Shown piece by piece: positions 46,483-57,213 of a DNA stretch of 64,000 nt. A program made the translations under genes and the position numbers. The first letter of the stretch is position 1; every line of letters starts with the position of its first letter. Source of the stretch: Phyllostachys edulis (Eukaryota > Streptophyta > Magnoliopsida > Poales > Poaceae); NCBI GenBank assembly GCA_036346405.1, contig CM070563.1:17713022-17777021 (forward strand), written 5' to 3'. The notes beneath the pieces were generated by a model. That model did no database searches. It was not told the DNA's origin and worked only from the letters and a program-made list of their open reading frames with translations.

Positions 46483-48287
46483 GTCCTCCTCTCGATCTTG
46501 CAGTTGGTTTTAGTTCAGTTTGTTTTGGAGTTCATTTGGTCTTTATTTGAGTTGCCTTGTTTTCACGTGTAGATTTCGACGACTCTAGAGAGCCCGAGTA
46601 CTTCGAAGAGGAAGACCCTCAAGCTTTCGAGCTAGGCAAGTTACACCCTTGATCATTTTGACCCCAGTATCTCAAATTATTTAAGTTCTGTTTCAAATTA
46701 TTATTGCATGCTTGTTTCAATTCAAGTAATTTAAATCACTATTTTAACTTTATAGTTATTCCTGATTTCTTTGTACATCCAAACTTGATCATTGATTCGA
46801 TCACCCCTTGTCACCATAGTAAAGAGCTAGTGTACATTAGTAAGAACTAGCATGTTTTAAAACTCTGGCTTAGTCAAGCTTAGACCAAAATCTTGATTCA
46901 GGAATTTGTTGCCAAAAGACCAATGATGTCAAAATATTTTAAATATGACATTGGGTTGTCGTGGGAATTTGCAAAATGTTTTTGAAAAGCAAATGAAAGG
47001 AAAATTGGTTTGGACTTGGGCGAACTAGTTGTTTGGATAGGTGCATGTTCATGCACGGGATCGATTCATTTCTATGGTCGATGCCTAGGGTTCTGTGGAA
47101 GTCGCCCAGGTCAGTTAAGGACCGGTCTTCGAGTGTATTTTGCTATGCCTCACCGTGCAACCACATGTCCTGAATCAGCAGGACCTGGTTGACTAATTTG
47201 TAATGTTCCACCGTGGTCGTTTCATCCGATTGTGTGGGTGTCTTTATGACCTACTTTTATTCATTCCCACCTCGCCCAAGAGGGGGCTAGGAACTCTACG
47301 GGTTTCTATCCGTAGGGGCTGAAACCTTAGCGGGGGAGGGGGGGGACTGCGGTGGAATGGCACATTGTAAAGACCTTGTCACGTGCTCTAGACCACTTAC
47401 ATTCGGTAGTGAGCGGTAGTATCGACAGATGCCAAACAAACTAGAGAAGTCGTGTCTTGTGGGTAAAGTTGTACACTTCTGCAGAGTGTAAAACTATTTG
47501 AATAGCCGTGTCCACGGTCATGGACAAGCTAGCAAAGCTGCTCCAAGTTAGATTTTGGTTTTGTTTTCAAAAGACCGATTTTGAAATGGTTTTGGATGTC
47601 TATCCAAATGGGTTTTGGGCAAGGAGCCTTGTGATAGGAGGGTATCCTTCACCACTTGTTGATGAATGTTATCTAACTATAAAACTGAGTTTTAGAAAAT
47701 GAATTTTAGTTATCGTATAACTGCTTTAAAACTTAGTACAAGTATTTGAAAGAAACATGGCTTTATGCAAAGACAACCCTATAAGACCTCCTTTGAGATA
47801 TCCTTGTATGCATGCATTCCAATCTGTTACTTGACGGGTGTGACTTGCGAGCACAGTTGTTGTGCTCACTCTTGCTTGATTCTGTTGAGCAAGAGAGGAT
47901 GTCTTCGAGGAGCCAGAGGACCAGGACGTCTAGGCTGCGCCCTCCAGCCGATTGCTTGTGGCGAATCGGGTGGTCTTCCGCTGTGTTTTTCTTTGTCGAC
48001 TTTTACACCATGCTTGTAATCAACTCTATTGTTATTTTAATAAAAGGTGCGTTGATGTATGTTACCACTTTTGTTCACTGTGTGAGCTAGCTGTTGGTCC
48101 TTGGGACTAGCTCGGTTGTGCACATATGGTTCGGGACCTCCTGGGTCCGACCGTGTGGTCGTGCCTTTGGGTGATCCCGGGTCCGGCCGTGACGTTGGGA
48201 CCTCCCTGTGGTTCGGGCCATCACAGGACCTCCCTTCGGGGTGCTCCTGGGACTAGCCGCGACCTCCCTGAGGTTCGGGTCGTGACA

Positions 48288-48418
48288 ATAGCGATGGGGG
48301 AGGCGAGCTGCGCTGGAATCCCTTGATCGATGGGTGGTGGCGGTGCTGGAATCCCTCGATCGATGGAAGAGGTGGGGACTGATAGATTAGTACTAGACAT
48401 GGGAAGAACGGAAGCCAT
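48288..48418 (-). CDS. Possible first exon of a host gene, cut by the Tekay LTR
   Basis: Read on minus from 48418 the frame starts MASVLPMSSTNLSVPTSSID, then has two similar units of the form (R/Q)GIPA with Pro or Leu runs, and stays open until the LTR terminus at 48288/48287. The ATG is preceded by AT-rich sequence. If real, the Tekay insertion cut the gene and the rest lies beyond the left end of that element, outside the window. I do not recognise the protein, and a chance ORF is quite possible. Confidence 0.25.
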
Positions 48419-49014
48419 TAGATTTTGATCCAGCGAACAAAAAATCGACTAGTTTTGAGGCTAAAAACAACCGACTGTTCTAGAGAGGAAGAAAAAAGAG
48501 AACTAGCTCATGCTAGTAAAACTTTCATCCATCAGCTCCAGGTTTGAAATGCTAGGTTATGTGGGCTAGGCAATTTACAAGGTCCTAGTGATTCGAATGT
48601 AGAATCTTGTTGCCGATGATTCAAAGGCCGGAAAAAATATAGGTCGGTGAGAATTTTCTTGTCTTTGTTCTAACGTAGAGTGGTTATAGGTGCTTAATTA
48701 GGTGATATGTGGTAAAATTGTGGTGGTGCACTCATGCACCCGCACTTTGGTTTAGGCACGAAATCATTATGAAAAATTTCGGAAAAAAATGTTGTACTCC
48801 ACTTATCAATTTAGTTAACCTACATATAGAATTTCAAGTCCAAGTTCATTGTACATTAAGAATACAAAATAAGAAAAATATGACAAATGATACATCAAAA
48901 GCAAAATCAAAAAAGAAAATGACAAATGCTAGTATTCACAGAACATTTGTCTTTCTTGTGTATTCTAAGGTATTTTGAATTTGAAGTTGGAATTTTAAAG
49001 GGTACTAGAACACT
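48419..49014. other. Intergenic stretch, nothing recognised
   Basis: AT-rich, probably older host or transposon-derived DNA. A short open frame at 48709-48978 has no recognisable motif. Confidence 0.5.
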
Positions 49015-49023
49015 CTATGAAGA

Positions 49024-49383
49024 TGATTGTTTTTTAAATAATCTATTTTTTATTCTGAAATACAGTAATATACCTCAGTTTTTTTATTTTACAAAAATAA
49101 TCCTCTGTCGCTCCACCGTTGGGCGACTTTCAACTAATGGTTGAGCGACAAGTGTACAAGTCGCCCATCAGTTAAACGACTGTGAGGCTCCCCAGCATAC
49201 CACCGCTCACCACAAGGCGACGAGTGTACTTGTCGCTCAACCGTTGGGCGACTTGTACACTTGTCACTCAACCGTTGGGTGACTTTAGAAGTCGTCCAAC
49301 GGTGGAACGACAAGGATTATTTCTATAAAAAAACGGAGATATATTACTGTATTTCGGAATAAAAAATGGTTATTAAAAAAAAC
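49024..49383. mobile_element. MULE-like MITE with long terminal inverted repeats
   Basis: The left end (GTTTTTTAAATAATC onward, then TTTTTTATTCTGAAATACAG and GTCGCTCCACCGTTGGGCG) is repeated inverted at the right end (CCAACGGTGGAACGAC, then CTGTATTTCGGAATAAAAAA and TTATTAAAAAAAAC). The inverted repeats are about 100 bp each. The centre has further GTCGCTCAACCGTTGGGCGA repeats. CTATGAAGA flanks both sides (49015-49023 and 49384-49392), a 9-bp duplication as made by Mutator-like transposases. The left end then has five extra bases (TGATT) outside the inverted repeat, so the exact border is uncertain. No ORF. Confidence 0.75.
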
Positions 49384-49392
49384 CTATGAAGA

Positions 49393-49681
49393 GTGAGTAC
49401 ATAAGTGCACCACAAACGGTAGTGTGCATATATAGGATATGTTGCTTATATCTGGTCATGTTAGATCACTATCTGTAAACTTATCTTCAACCTATTTAAT
49501 TGAATATAGTTCTCATAAATTCTTCTTTGAGTGTTTATAATAAAATTGAACTTTCAAATCAAAATAATTCGAAGTCTCAACTATAAAACTGAACTTTCAA
49601 CTCGAAATAATTCAAACTTTCAAATTGGTTGGGGAGACGTCACTGCTGCTGGTCAGGAACGGATGGAAGGGGTAGTCGGTG
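49393..49681. other. Intergenic stretch before the minus-strand copia
   Basis: AT-rich sequence with no gene or repeat that I recognise. It ends at the GTTGG target site (49682-49686). Confidence 0.5.
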
Positions 49682-49686
49682 GTTGG

Positions 49687-49946
49687 TGTTGAGTAACCGT
49701 CGCTGGCGAGTCTAGTCCAAATGATTACCTCGTAGACAAACTCAGAATCGTAAGAACGATGCAAGAACACAAGAATAGAATAATAGATTGAACACAGAGA
49801 TATGAGGGGACTTCGGGCTTCTCTTTATTGCTCTTCAATAATGATCAATTACAATGAGGGGTTCCCTCTCCTTTATATAGACTACTGGAAGCATGAGGTG
49901 TCCAATTGGGCCAGGACTCTCTGGTCCTGGGCCTGGTTTCCTAACA
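49687..49946 (-). repeat. 3' LTR of the minus-strand copia
   Basis: 260 bp, TGTTGAG to CTAACA. A purine-rich tract on the minus strand (complement of CTCCCCCTTGG, 49947-49957) abuts it, which shows that it is the 3' LTR. The TATA-like TATATAAA on minus is at 49879-49872. Confidence 0.9.
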
Positions 49947-50186
49947 CTCCCCCTTGGACACTCATCCGACATGTTCATGTCTCGTCAAAACTCCATAAAA
50001 ACCCAGTGGGAAAAATTTGGAGAAAGAGTATATGTCATGCGTTCCGTTGTGTTGCACGAATTGCCTCATCAAAACCTTAACCGAGAAACTTGGAGAAAAC
50101 TTCGTCAAGGGAAAAAGTACAATCCACCCAATTTCATTTAATCTCCAGGATTTATTCTTTGGGTACTCGATCTTCGTGATCAAGCT

Positions 50187-50905
50187 TTAACAAAGAGTTT
50201 GTGAAGGTTCTCCCCCTGAATTCTGCACTTCTCCAAGTCTCATCATTCCAATTTCACGTATGCATCTTTCAAAGCTAGATGCTAGGAGTGACTTAGTGAA
50301 TACATCTGCTAGATTTTCACATGACTTAGTATGCAGTACTTTAATTTCGTCCATCTTTTGCAATTCATGAGCATAGAAGAACTTAGGGTTGATATGCTTA
50401 GTGAGGGGACTCTTCACATAACTCATCTGCACTTGTACAACACAAGCTGCATTATCTTCATAAATAATAGTGGGGGTTTGTGCGGTATTCAATCCACACG
50501 ACTGCTGGATGTGGTGAATCATCCGCTGAAGCCTAGAACATTCTCGTGCGGCCTCGTACAGTGCTATAATTTCTGAGTGGTTCGTCGAAGTTGATACAAG
50601 ACTTTGCTTAGACGATTTCCATGAAATTGCAGTTCCACCACACAGGAATACATAGCATGTTTGCGACTTAGTCAGTGTAGGTCGGACAGTGCAGCATTTG
50701 CATAGCTAGTCATAGTTAGGTCTTGGTTCTTTCTGTAGAACAGTCCAAGATCTTTACTTCCTTGGAGGTATCGGAAGACGTCTTTTATTCCCTGCCAATG
50801 CCTTTTGGTAGGTTCTACACTATACATTGCTAGAAGGTTCACTGCAAATGCAATGTCCGGTCTAATCTGATTTGCTAAATACATGAGTGCTCCAACTGCG
50901 CTCAA
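50187..50905 (-). pseudogene. RNase H of the minus-strand copia
   Basis: Reading from 50905: MSAVGALMYLANQIRPDIAF and the RHWQGIKDVFRYLQGSKDLG box, then after breaks near 50680-50530 the segment TIIYEDNAACVVQVQ, SPLTKHINPKFFYAHELQK and NLADVFTKSL. The Asp of YEDNAAC and the usual HI-type box are present. The second piece stays open from 50522 to the stop at 50187. The middle with the SSTEAEY-type Glu is not readable in frame. Confidence 0.8.
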
Positions 50906-50943
50906 GTATGGAATTCGGTCCTAGGACTTCTTCCCCCTCTTCT

Positions 50944-51900
50944 TTAGAGTGCGAGCGGGTCCTTGTCTTGCTGCAAGGATCTCCCGACCATCGGCACATT
51001 CGACGGGTATGCCTTTTCAAATCCGAGCCTTTCTAACACTTTCTGAGTGTAGGTTGATTGATGTACTAAAATCCCTTCAGGGGTATGCTCAAGCTGCAAG
51101 CCTAGGCAATATTTGGTTTTACCCAAATCATTCATTTCAAACTCCGACTCCAGGTAAGAGCTTCCTTTCTTAATATCTTCCAGGGTTCCGATGATATTGA
51201 TTATCTACATATCTTTTGAGATTATCTGAAATCCATCCACAGGATCTTCGTTATAAATACATAAAGGACAATCCTCATTGTTCGTGTAGCCTTTCTTATA
51301 GAGAAAGTCACTTAAGTGATTATACCACATTACACTTTGATTACTTGATCCATCTGTGACTTTAAAGGTTGCACACTGTATAGGTTTTTATTTGCTCTGT
51401 CTTGGTTTGGGACAGGGATACCTTCGAGTACCTTCATGTAAATGTCCAAATCTAAGTTTCCATAAAGGTATGCAGTTACCACATCCATCAATTTCATTTC
51501 CAAATTCAGGTTTCTTGCCATTGAGATTAAATATCTAAAGGTAGTTCCGCCCATGACCGGGAATAGGTTCATAATCAACTCTGATGGTTGGGTGAAACTT
51601 TGTGCAACAAGCCTTGCTTTATGTCTTACAACTTCATTGTTTTCATTTCTCTTCGAACAAATACCCATTTATGCCCTCACAGGTGCACATGGGGAGGCGT
51701 CGGCTTCTGAGCCCAAACACATCTCTTTTATTCAGAGATAATAATTCTGCTTCTATTGCCTCCTTCTAATCTTTCCAATTTGATCTTTTCTTACATTCAG
51801 CGAGCGATGCAGGCTCTGGATCAAGATCGATGATTGTGGCAATTTTTTTTGCAAAATAAATATCGACATTGGCTGTTGTTCTATTCATAGATTCTCCCGT
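50944..51900 (-). pseudogene. Reverse transcriptase of the minus-strand copia
   Basis: The first part (51668 leftwards) contains GICSKRNENNEVVRHKARLV, AQSFTQ and LMDVVTAYLYGNLD, where copia RT normally has MDVVTAYLYG. The catalytic motif near 51215 reads YVDN and then loses frame instead of YVDD, so the active site is destroyed. After that comes MNDLGKTKYCLGLQLEHTPE and TQKVLERLGFEKAYPSNVPM (51135-50944). The linker to integrase lies at about 52149-51766 and ends with PASLAECKKRSNWKD. Confidence 0.8.
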
Positions 51901-52869
51901 AGTCATATAATTTATAGCTATTTCTTCATAGGACGGTTCTGCTAATGCTTCTACTCGCTCACCGCTGCTTCCAATTACGGGGGCAAGTCCCTTTAGTTTT
52001 TCAAAGACCGGCGTGTGCACACATCCATCTTGATATCTCCTCGTGGGAATATTCAAATTCGGTATGCCTTTTCTTGAAGGTTCCATCTTGGTGCGGATCT
52101 CAAGCTGGCTCCCCTTCTTATTCTGGGAACTTGGTGATCGGTGTGTCAAGTCCTTCTTATACTTTTTAGCCAGCGTCCCCTTACTTGGGATTCGAGGGGC
52201 GGAGTTCTCATCCTTTTATTCTGAGGCCTCTAGACGGGATTAGGGATACCTTCAATTTTCTTTGGTATTTCAACCCTCTCTGGTGCATTGCGTGCAGGCA
52301 CATGCGACTTGGTCATGCTCTTCAAATCACTAAAGTGGTCAGGAAGTTGATTCGCTAAAGCTTGCAAATTAATTATCTTTTGGACTTCTCTATTTGCTTC
52401 ACTAGTGCGTGGATCATGTGCATGGATTCCCGTGGCTTGCCACGTTATTTCCCGACATTGTTCATTTAGAGGTTGATTTCCTCCCCCTAATGACGGGAAA
52501 CTATCCTCATCAAATATGCTATCGGTGGCGGTATATGCAAATCTCGATCATAGAGTCGAGATACGATTATGGATCTTTGTTTCATAACCAATGTATATCC
52601 TGACTTTGAGAGGTCCCATTACGATTTCTTGCGGTGGTGGTATAGGTACATAAACCTTGCAACCAAACCTTCGGAGATGAGAGATTTTTGGTCTTGACCC
52701 TTGCGCTAGTTGCATAGGTGAATGGATGTTATATCTTGAAGCGATCTAAAATTGATGAGAGTTCTTTGCGTGCGAGGCTGCGTGTTCCCAACATGTAGTT
52801 GGTAAATTACAATTCTGCAAAAGCGGTCGGGCAATAAATTTAATTCTTTTAATTAATGTCTCTGCTAGT

Positions 52870-53340
52870 CCATTCTAGGTGTGGACATATGGTACTAAAT
52901 GCTCAACGGTAATTCCCATTGCCGTGCAATAATCATCAAATGTCTTTGAAGTAAATTCTCCGGCATTGTCCATTCTGATGGACTTCACGTGATGATCAGG
53001 GAAATTATTCTTAATTTTAATTATCTGCGAGATCAGCTTTGCAAAAGCGTGGTTTCTCGTAGACAATAACATACATACGACCATTTCGAGGAAGCATCGA
53101 TGAGCACCATGAAGTACCTAAATGGCCCTGACAAGGGCTGTATAGGACCGCAAATGTCTCCTTGGATATGGTCCAGGAAAGCATGGATTTCATCCTTCAC
53201 TTTTAGAGTAAAAGGTCTAGTAATTAATTTCCCAGTGGCACATGCGGGGCACACAAAATCTTCTTGTTTTGGGAAATTCTTTACATTAACATTATGTCCC
53301 TGAGAATTGGTAATTATATTTCTCATCATTCTAAGACCGG
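52870..53340 (-). pseudogene. Integrase of the minus-strand copia
   Basis: The zinc finger region ends with EDFVCPACATGKLITRPF. The core starts LDHIQGDICGPIQPLSGPFR with the first Asp, then RYFMVLIDASSKWSYV. After a frame change, IKSIRMDNAGEFTSKTF-type sequence (written here as VKSIRMDNAGEF) gives the second Asp and the downstream TVEHLVPYVHT marks the approach to the Glu region. A frameshift lies near 53050. The later C-terminal part is too degraded to delimit. Confidence 0.78.
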
Positions 53341-53464
53341 GGTGGCCTAATCTATCATGTCAAAGACAGAAAAATTCTGAGCTTCTAAAAGTGATTTTCA
53401 GGACAGTATAGGCCGCAGGTGCCTTAATATTAGTGTAGTACAGCCCAGATTCATATGAAGGAAG

Positions 53465-53790
53465 TCATTCTAATACCATTTTTCCATGTCCTTACCATAC
53501 TCTTCTTCAGTCTCTACATGGAGACCGTTAGCGCGAATATCCTTAAAGCTTAAGATAGTTCTAGTCGATTTTGGGTACAACAAGGCTTCTTCAATGACCA
53601 ATGTTGTGCCCATCAGGAGTATAATTGTGGCTCTTCCTGAGCCTATTATACATGTATCGCTTCCTGCGATTGTTGTATCTTGCCCGACATTCTTCGCGAT
53701 CATTGGAAAAATTTCGTCTCTCTCAATATGGTATTCGTTGTGCCGCTATCCGCTAAGCACACTTCCTCCATAGGGTGCCACACGCATTCT
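53465..53790 (-). pseudogene. Protease of the minus-strand copia
   Basis: EVCLADSGTTNTILRETKFF contains an intact D-S-G-T-T active-site loop (about 53758-53744), followed immediately by a stop. The rest (MIAKNVGQDTTIAGSDTCII then GSGRATIILLMGTTLVIEEA and YPKSTRTILSFKDIRANGLH) continues in the next frame to 53470. Order and motifs are those of a copia protease. Confidence 0.78.
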
Positions 53791-54254
53791 GATATATAAA
53801 GTATTTATTAATATGGGGCAGAAAGCAATCCACACATAAATAAAATACTCTAAAACAGAACATAACTTGCTATTATTAATACGGGAAAAGTCTTGCAGGC
53901 CTCATTATATGAATGCAATTCTTTGCTCTCCTAGAGCTTACAACCATTATTCAATAATTCAAAGTTCTATTACAACCAAAAGCGCAAATGACTATAAAAT
54001 CTAAGTGCAATCGTGCACTAGATCGAATCGATGAAGTATGAATTAACCCATTGAATCATTTCTATGTCCATCTTGTCTTCTTTGGCAACTCGATTCTTTC
54101 TTTGCTCTGATGTCTAAAGAGGGAGTGATGGGGGCTGCTTCTAGGCTGTCCACATCCATGGATGCAACCAATGAGTGTGGATCCTCTGTGCCTACAATGG
54201 CGAGGTGTGCCTCATGTTGTGCTTTGCCCTTCTTCATAGCCTTGAAAGCATCAA

Positions 54255-55080
54255 TCATGTGCTACGGCTCACGGCAAACACGTGACCAATGTCCCCGAGT
54301 GCCACATTTGTAGCAATTTTGGTCCTGCTGACCATAGGGCTTCTCATCACGCTTCTTATTTACGCCCTTCTTGGCTTGAGCATTTTGCTTAATCTTGCGA
54401 CCATTACCCTTCTTGCATCTTTCTCTTGAGTGAGGCTTTTTCACCTTGTAGCTGCTAGCGTTGACTTTATGGCCAACTTTGCTACTAGGTGGCTGTGAGA
54501 TGTAGTTCTTCCTTAGAACCTCATCTTGAGCTTTCGCAACTTGCATAATGTCAATCAGTTCAGCATACTCCTTGTAGCCATCTTGACGGTAGTTTCATGC
54601 GGATTGCACCGCATTTGGGTGAAAGGTAGAGAGGGTTTTCTCAATCTTCTCCTCGTATGTGATTGCCTTACCACAGAGCTGAAGATTGGTACAAATTCTG
54701 TGCAAAGCAAAATTGTACTCCCCCACTGTTTTATAGTCTGCAAAATGTAGTTGGTTCCATTATTGCTCTGCGCGAGGAAGGATGGTGTACTTTTGCTTCT
54801 CGAACCGCTTCTTCAGGGCGGTCCATAAAGCTAGTGCATTCTTCTCCGCCATATACTCATTCTTGAGCGTTAGACAGAGATGATGTCTGAGGGAATGAAG
54901 TGCTTGATCATTCTCCTCAGCAGTTGGTATGACATCCTTCGAGGTGCCAAGTCCGATAGCAGCACAAAGCTTCTTGGCTCCAAGTACAATTTCGACATCG
55001 ATGCCCAAGTCAAGTAATTACGGCCATCTTTGGGCCAGCTCTTCCAACTCCGGTTAAGTAATGCCAATCAACTACACATT
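54255..55080 (-). pseudogene. Gag of the minus-strand copia
   Basis: The N-terminus is near 55080 (ITGVGRAGPKMAVIT-like frame, then SYLEPRSFV). The next piece from 55008 reads MGIDVEIVLGAKKLCAAIGL and LTLKNEYMAEKNALALWTAL, the copia Gag UBN2-type core. The C-terminal piece (54546-54262) is basic and contains the zinc knuckle CYKCGTRGHWSRVC (54315-54274) with all four ligands. At least three frame breaks separate the pieces. Confidence 0.78.
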
Positions 55081-55149
55081 CATGCAAAAGGTGTATAAGA
55101 TTCTTCTTTGGTAACTTGCATATAATGGTTGCAAAGGTTCTCATAATGT

Positions 55150-56383
55150 TCCGTATTATTCTATGCATTTTCATGATTTCTTGCTATTTCCGATGATTAA
55201 AAGCAATATAAACAATAACGAGATAATCAAAAGCAAGAATACAATAAATAAATTGCATAGAAATAATAATAACAAAGTTAAACATGCTTCAAATGCAAAA
55301 ATTGGTACAAAGTTTGAATTCAGAGGCCCTTTTCTCTTTGAAAAGGACTTTTGGTAAATTCTGCAATTTCCAGGGGTTAAAACACGAAATTTCAATTTAG
55401 AGAAAATTTTCACGTAAATTTCAAATTTCCGGAGGGCCCTTTTGCAAAAACCGGATTTGCCACTGCCCCCCCTTTTCCTTTTTTTCTTCTTCGGCCTTTC
55501 ACGGTCCACCATGGCCCAAGTTGCCACTTCATACATCGAATGGGGTAGGGTTTCCCCTACCCCTGTTCAAGGCTTCGATGGCGGTGGCGATTCGGCGTGG
55601 GCGGCGCACCCACAAGGTGGCGGCGCCCGTTAATTGTGTGCCATAGCGGCGGTGGCCCGTTTGGTGGTGCCCTTAAGCGCGGCACCCGTTCAGCCAGTGC
55701 CCATAGCCTTGGCGCCATAAGCGGCGGCGGCCGTTCGGTAATAAACAGCGTGGCGGTGGCGCTTCAGCGGCGGCATGTGACGGCGGCGGCGTGGGACCCA
55801 AGCGCGATGGTCGCTTCAGCGGCGGCGGCGCTCAAGGCGGCTATGGGCTGGTGGCTCCTACACAGGTGGAGGCGGCCCCATGGGTGCCGTGTGGCGGCGA
55901 CCACCGTCGCTTCTTGCTGCCGGCCGGCCGGCGGTGTGGCTCGAACCAGCGTTAACCGATGGCCGGGCCACGGATTTTTTTCATGCTATTACTGTTCATA
56001 CATGCATACTATTCCTGCGATGCAATGCGATGTAGTGCAATCAACATCGGTTCTTTCGTACAACCACCGATCGGCTTGCCGGCAACTTCAAGTCGGCTCG
56101 CGGTAGGTTAGAACGAATTTGCAACTTTCAATCTACGGTACAATCGACATCCAATCTTTCATGCAATCTACCCATCGATATTGTGTCGGCGACTTCAAGT
56201 TGGCTCACGGTAGATTAGAATGGATTTGCACCATAGAAAATCAATCTAGAAAGCGAATTTGTAGAATTGAAAGCGATCTCGGAAAAAAACGATTCAATCT
56301 ACGAGTGTCGTTCATCGACAGTTACCTTTTGATCCGAGTAAAGTAGGCCTAGAAGTAGGCCAAAGTCGATCGTGCTGATAACG
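55150..56383 (-). other. Long leader of the minus-strand copia, with a GC-rich block
   Basis: Between gag and the 5' LTR lie 1.2 kb. The part 55440-55960 is strongly GC-rich (GGCGGTGGC-type runs), unlike the AT-rich rest of the element. The part 56080-56230 contains a tandem duplication of about 95 bp (both copies with CTTCAAGT(C/T)GGCTC and GCGGTAGG- or ACGGTAGA-like bases). The GC block could be captured host sequence or a degenerate simple repeat; no protein family is recognised. The sequence abutting the LTR (minus strand CGTTATCAGCACGATCG) is the PBS position. Confidence 0.6.
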
Positions 56384-56643
56384 TGTTGAGTAACCGTCGC
56401 TGGCGAGTCCAGTCTGAACGATTACCTCGCAGACAAACTCAGAATCGTAAGAACGATGTAAGAACACAAGAACAGAATAATAGATTGAACACAGAGATAT
56501 GAGGGGACTTCGGGCTTCTCTTTATTACTCTTCAATAATGATCAATTACAATGAGGGGTCCCCTCTCCTTTATATAGACTACTGGAAGCATGAGGTGTTC
56601 AATTGGGCCGGGACTCTCTGGTCCTGGGCCTGGTTTCCTAACA
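56384..56643 (-). repeat. 5' LTR of the minus-strand copia
   Basis: 260 bp, TGTTGAG to CTAACA, directly followed by the GTTGG target duplication. The minus-strand TATA-like TATATAAA (56576-56569) would drive the element. Confidence 0.9.
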
Positions 56644-56648
56644 GTTGG

Positions 56649-57199
56649 CACATTGAGTCGGTCCACACGAGAGGTGGGGAGAGCTATTTCTGCGAGGGCA
56701 ACGCATATCAGAGCACTCGCGAGGAAGAAAAATTGCGACTCATAACTAGCGGATGCTCAAGTGGAGTTGGTTGTGCCCATGAACGATCCATATGCGCTCC
56801 AGCGAGGATCGGATGGCTGTTGTGAGCGTCCGCTGGATTGGATCCAAGGAATGACCGAAAATTATCAAAAGGATCCTTTTGTGAAAATGTTTGTAACCCT
56901 ATGACTTTCTACCGAGGATACATTGCACTTAGACCAGCCGAATTCACTGTGTAATTATGCAGCTAGATACTATAATGGGTGATACTAGGAGCTGTACGTC
57001 CGATTTAAGTGATAGGATCGGACACCCTGGTACTGGATGCATGCATTATTATCATGAAAAAGTCTGATGCTGCAGCCATCAACTAACTCAACGATTGACC
57101 AAAAGCTAGTGTGTGTAACTAACCAATCCTGGCGAAACATGCTCCACGTACACTTGCTCTTGCTGATAGTTAAACGTAAACAAAATTAGTACTTTCATA
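56649..57199. other. Intergenic stretch, nothing recognised
   Basis: Moderate GC at the left, AT-rich at the right. Together with 49393-49681 it is the interrupted target locus of the copia. No conserved ORF or repeat recognised. Confidence 0.5.
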
Positions 57200-57213
57200 A
57201 CATGTGCTATATG

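Larger units (their letters stand above)
37579..48287 (+). mobile_element. Tekay-type chromovirus (Ty3/gypsy), 5' LTR outside window
   Basis: Gag, protease, RT, RNase H, integrase and a chromodomain-like tail are in order on the plus strand, then a polypurine tract and a 3.1-kb 3' LTR beginning TGTAACATCCCG. The chromodomain (LTYVEQPIKILDVAERV, about 44990-45040) and the long LTR identify the Tekay/Del group. The left end is the SIRE copia terminus at 37578, so the copia most likely inserted in the leader and the 5' LTR lies left of the window. A minus-oriented solo LTR interrupts the protease-RT linker. Stops and one deletion inactivate pol. The predicted target duplication is ATAGC (48288-48292). 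Confidence 0.85.
45206..48287 (+). repeat. 3' LTR of the Tekay element (3.1 kb)
   Basis: It opens TGTAACATCCCG after the polypurine tract and closes GGGTCGTGACA. Contents: a minisatellite rich in ACGACCTCCCCTT and GTCACGTGAC (45530-45760), a TATA box (46014), TACGACT/AGTCGTA words (46270-46380), a GGACCTCC array (46390-46480), a G-rich run (47330-47345) and a final cluster of GACCTCC words (48130-48275). The right boundary is inferred from the CA terminus and the change of sequence character. Confidence 0.75.
49687..56643 (-). mobile_element. Full-length Ty1/copia retrotransposon, minus strand, TSD GTTGG
   Basis: Two 260-bp LTRs (49687-49946 and 56384-56643, both TGTTGAG...CTAACA) and GTTGG on both flanks (49682-49686 and 56644-56648) define a complete insertion of 6957 bp. 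On the minus strand gag, protease, integrase, RT and RNase H are in copia order. The LTRs differ at about 11 positions, all transitions, without indels. Small LTRs and the protein motifs fit a Tork/Tnt1-like lineage, but lineage is not certain. A 1.2-kb leader between the 5' LTR and gag is unusually long for a copia element. Coding sequence is broken at many places. Confidence 0.9.

Noticed and set aside
47330..47345. G-rich run as a candidate G-quadruplex or polypurine tract
   Set aside because: It is in the middle of an LTR and has no LTR start after it; a single run is weak evidence for a quadruplex.
55597..56106. Plus-strand frame of 169 codons in the copia leader
   Set aside because: It arises from GC-rich GGCGGTGGC-type sequence that keeps several frames open; no recognised motif.
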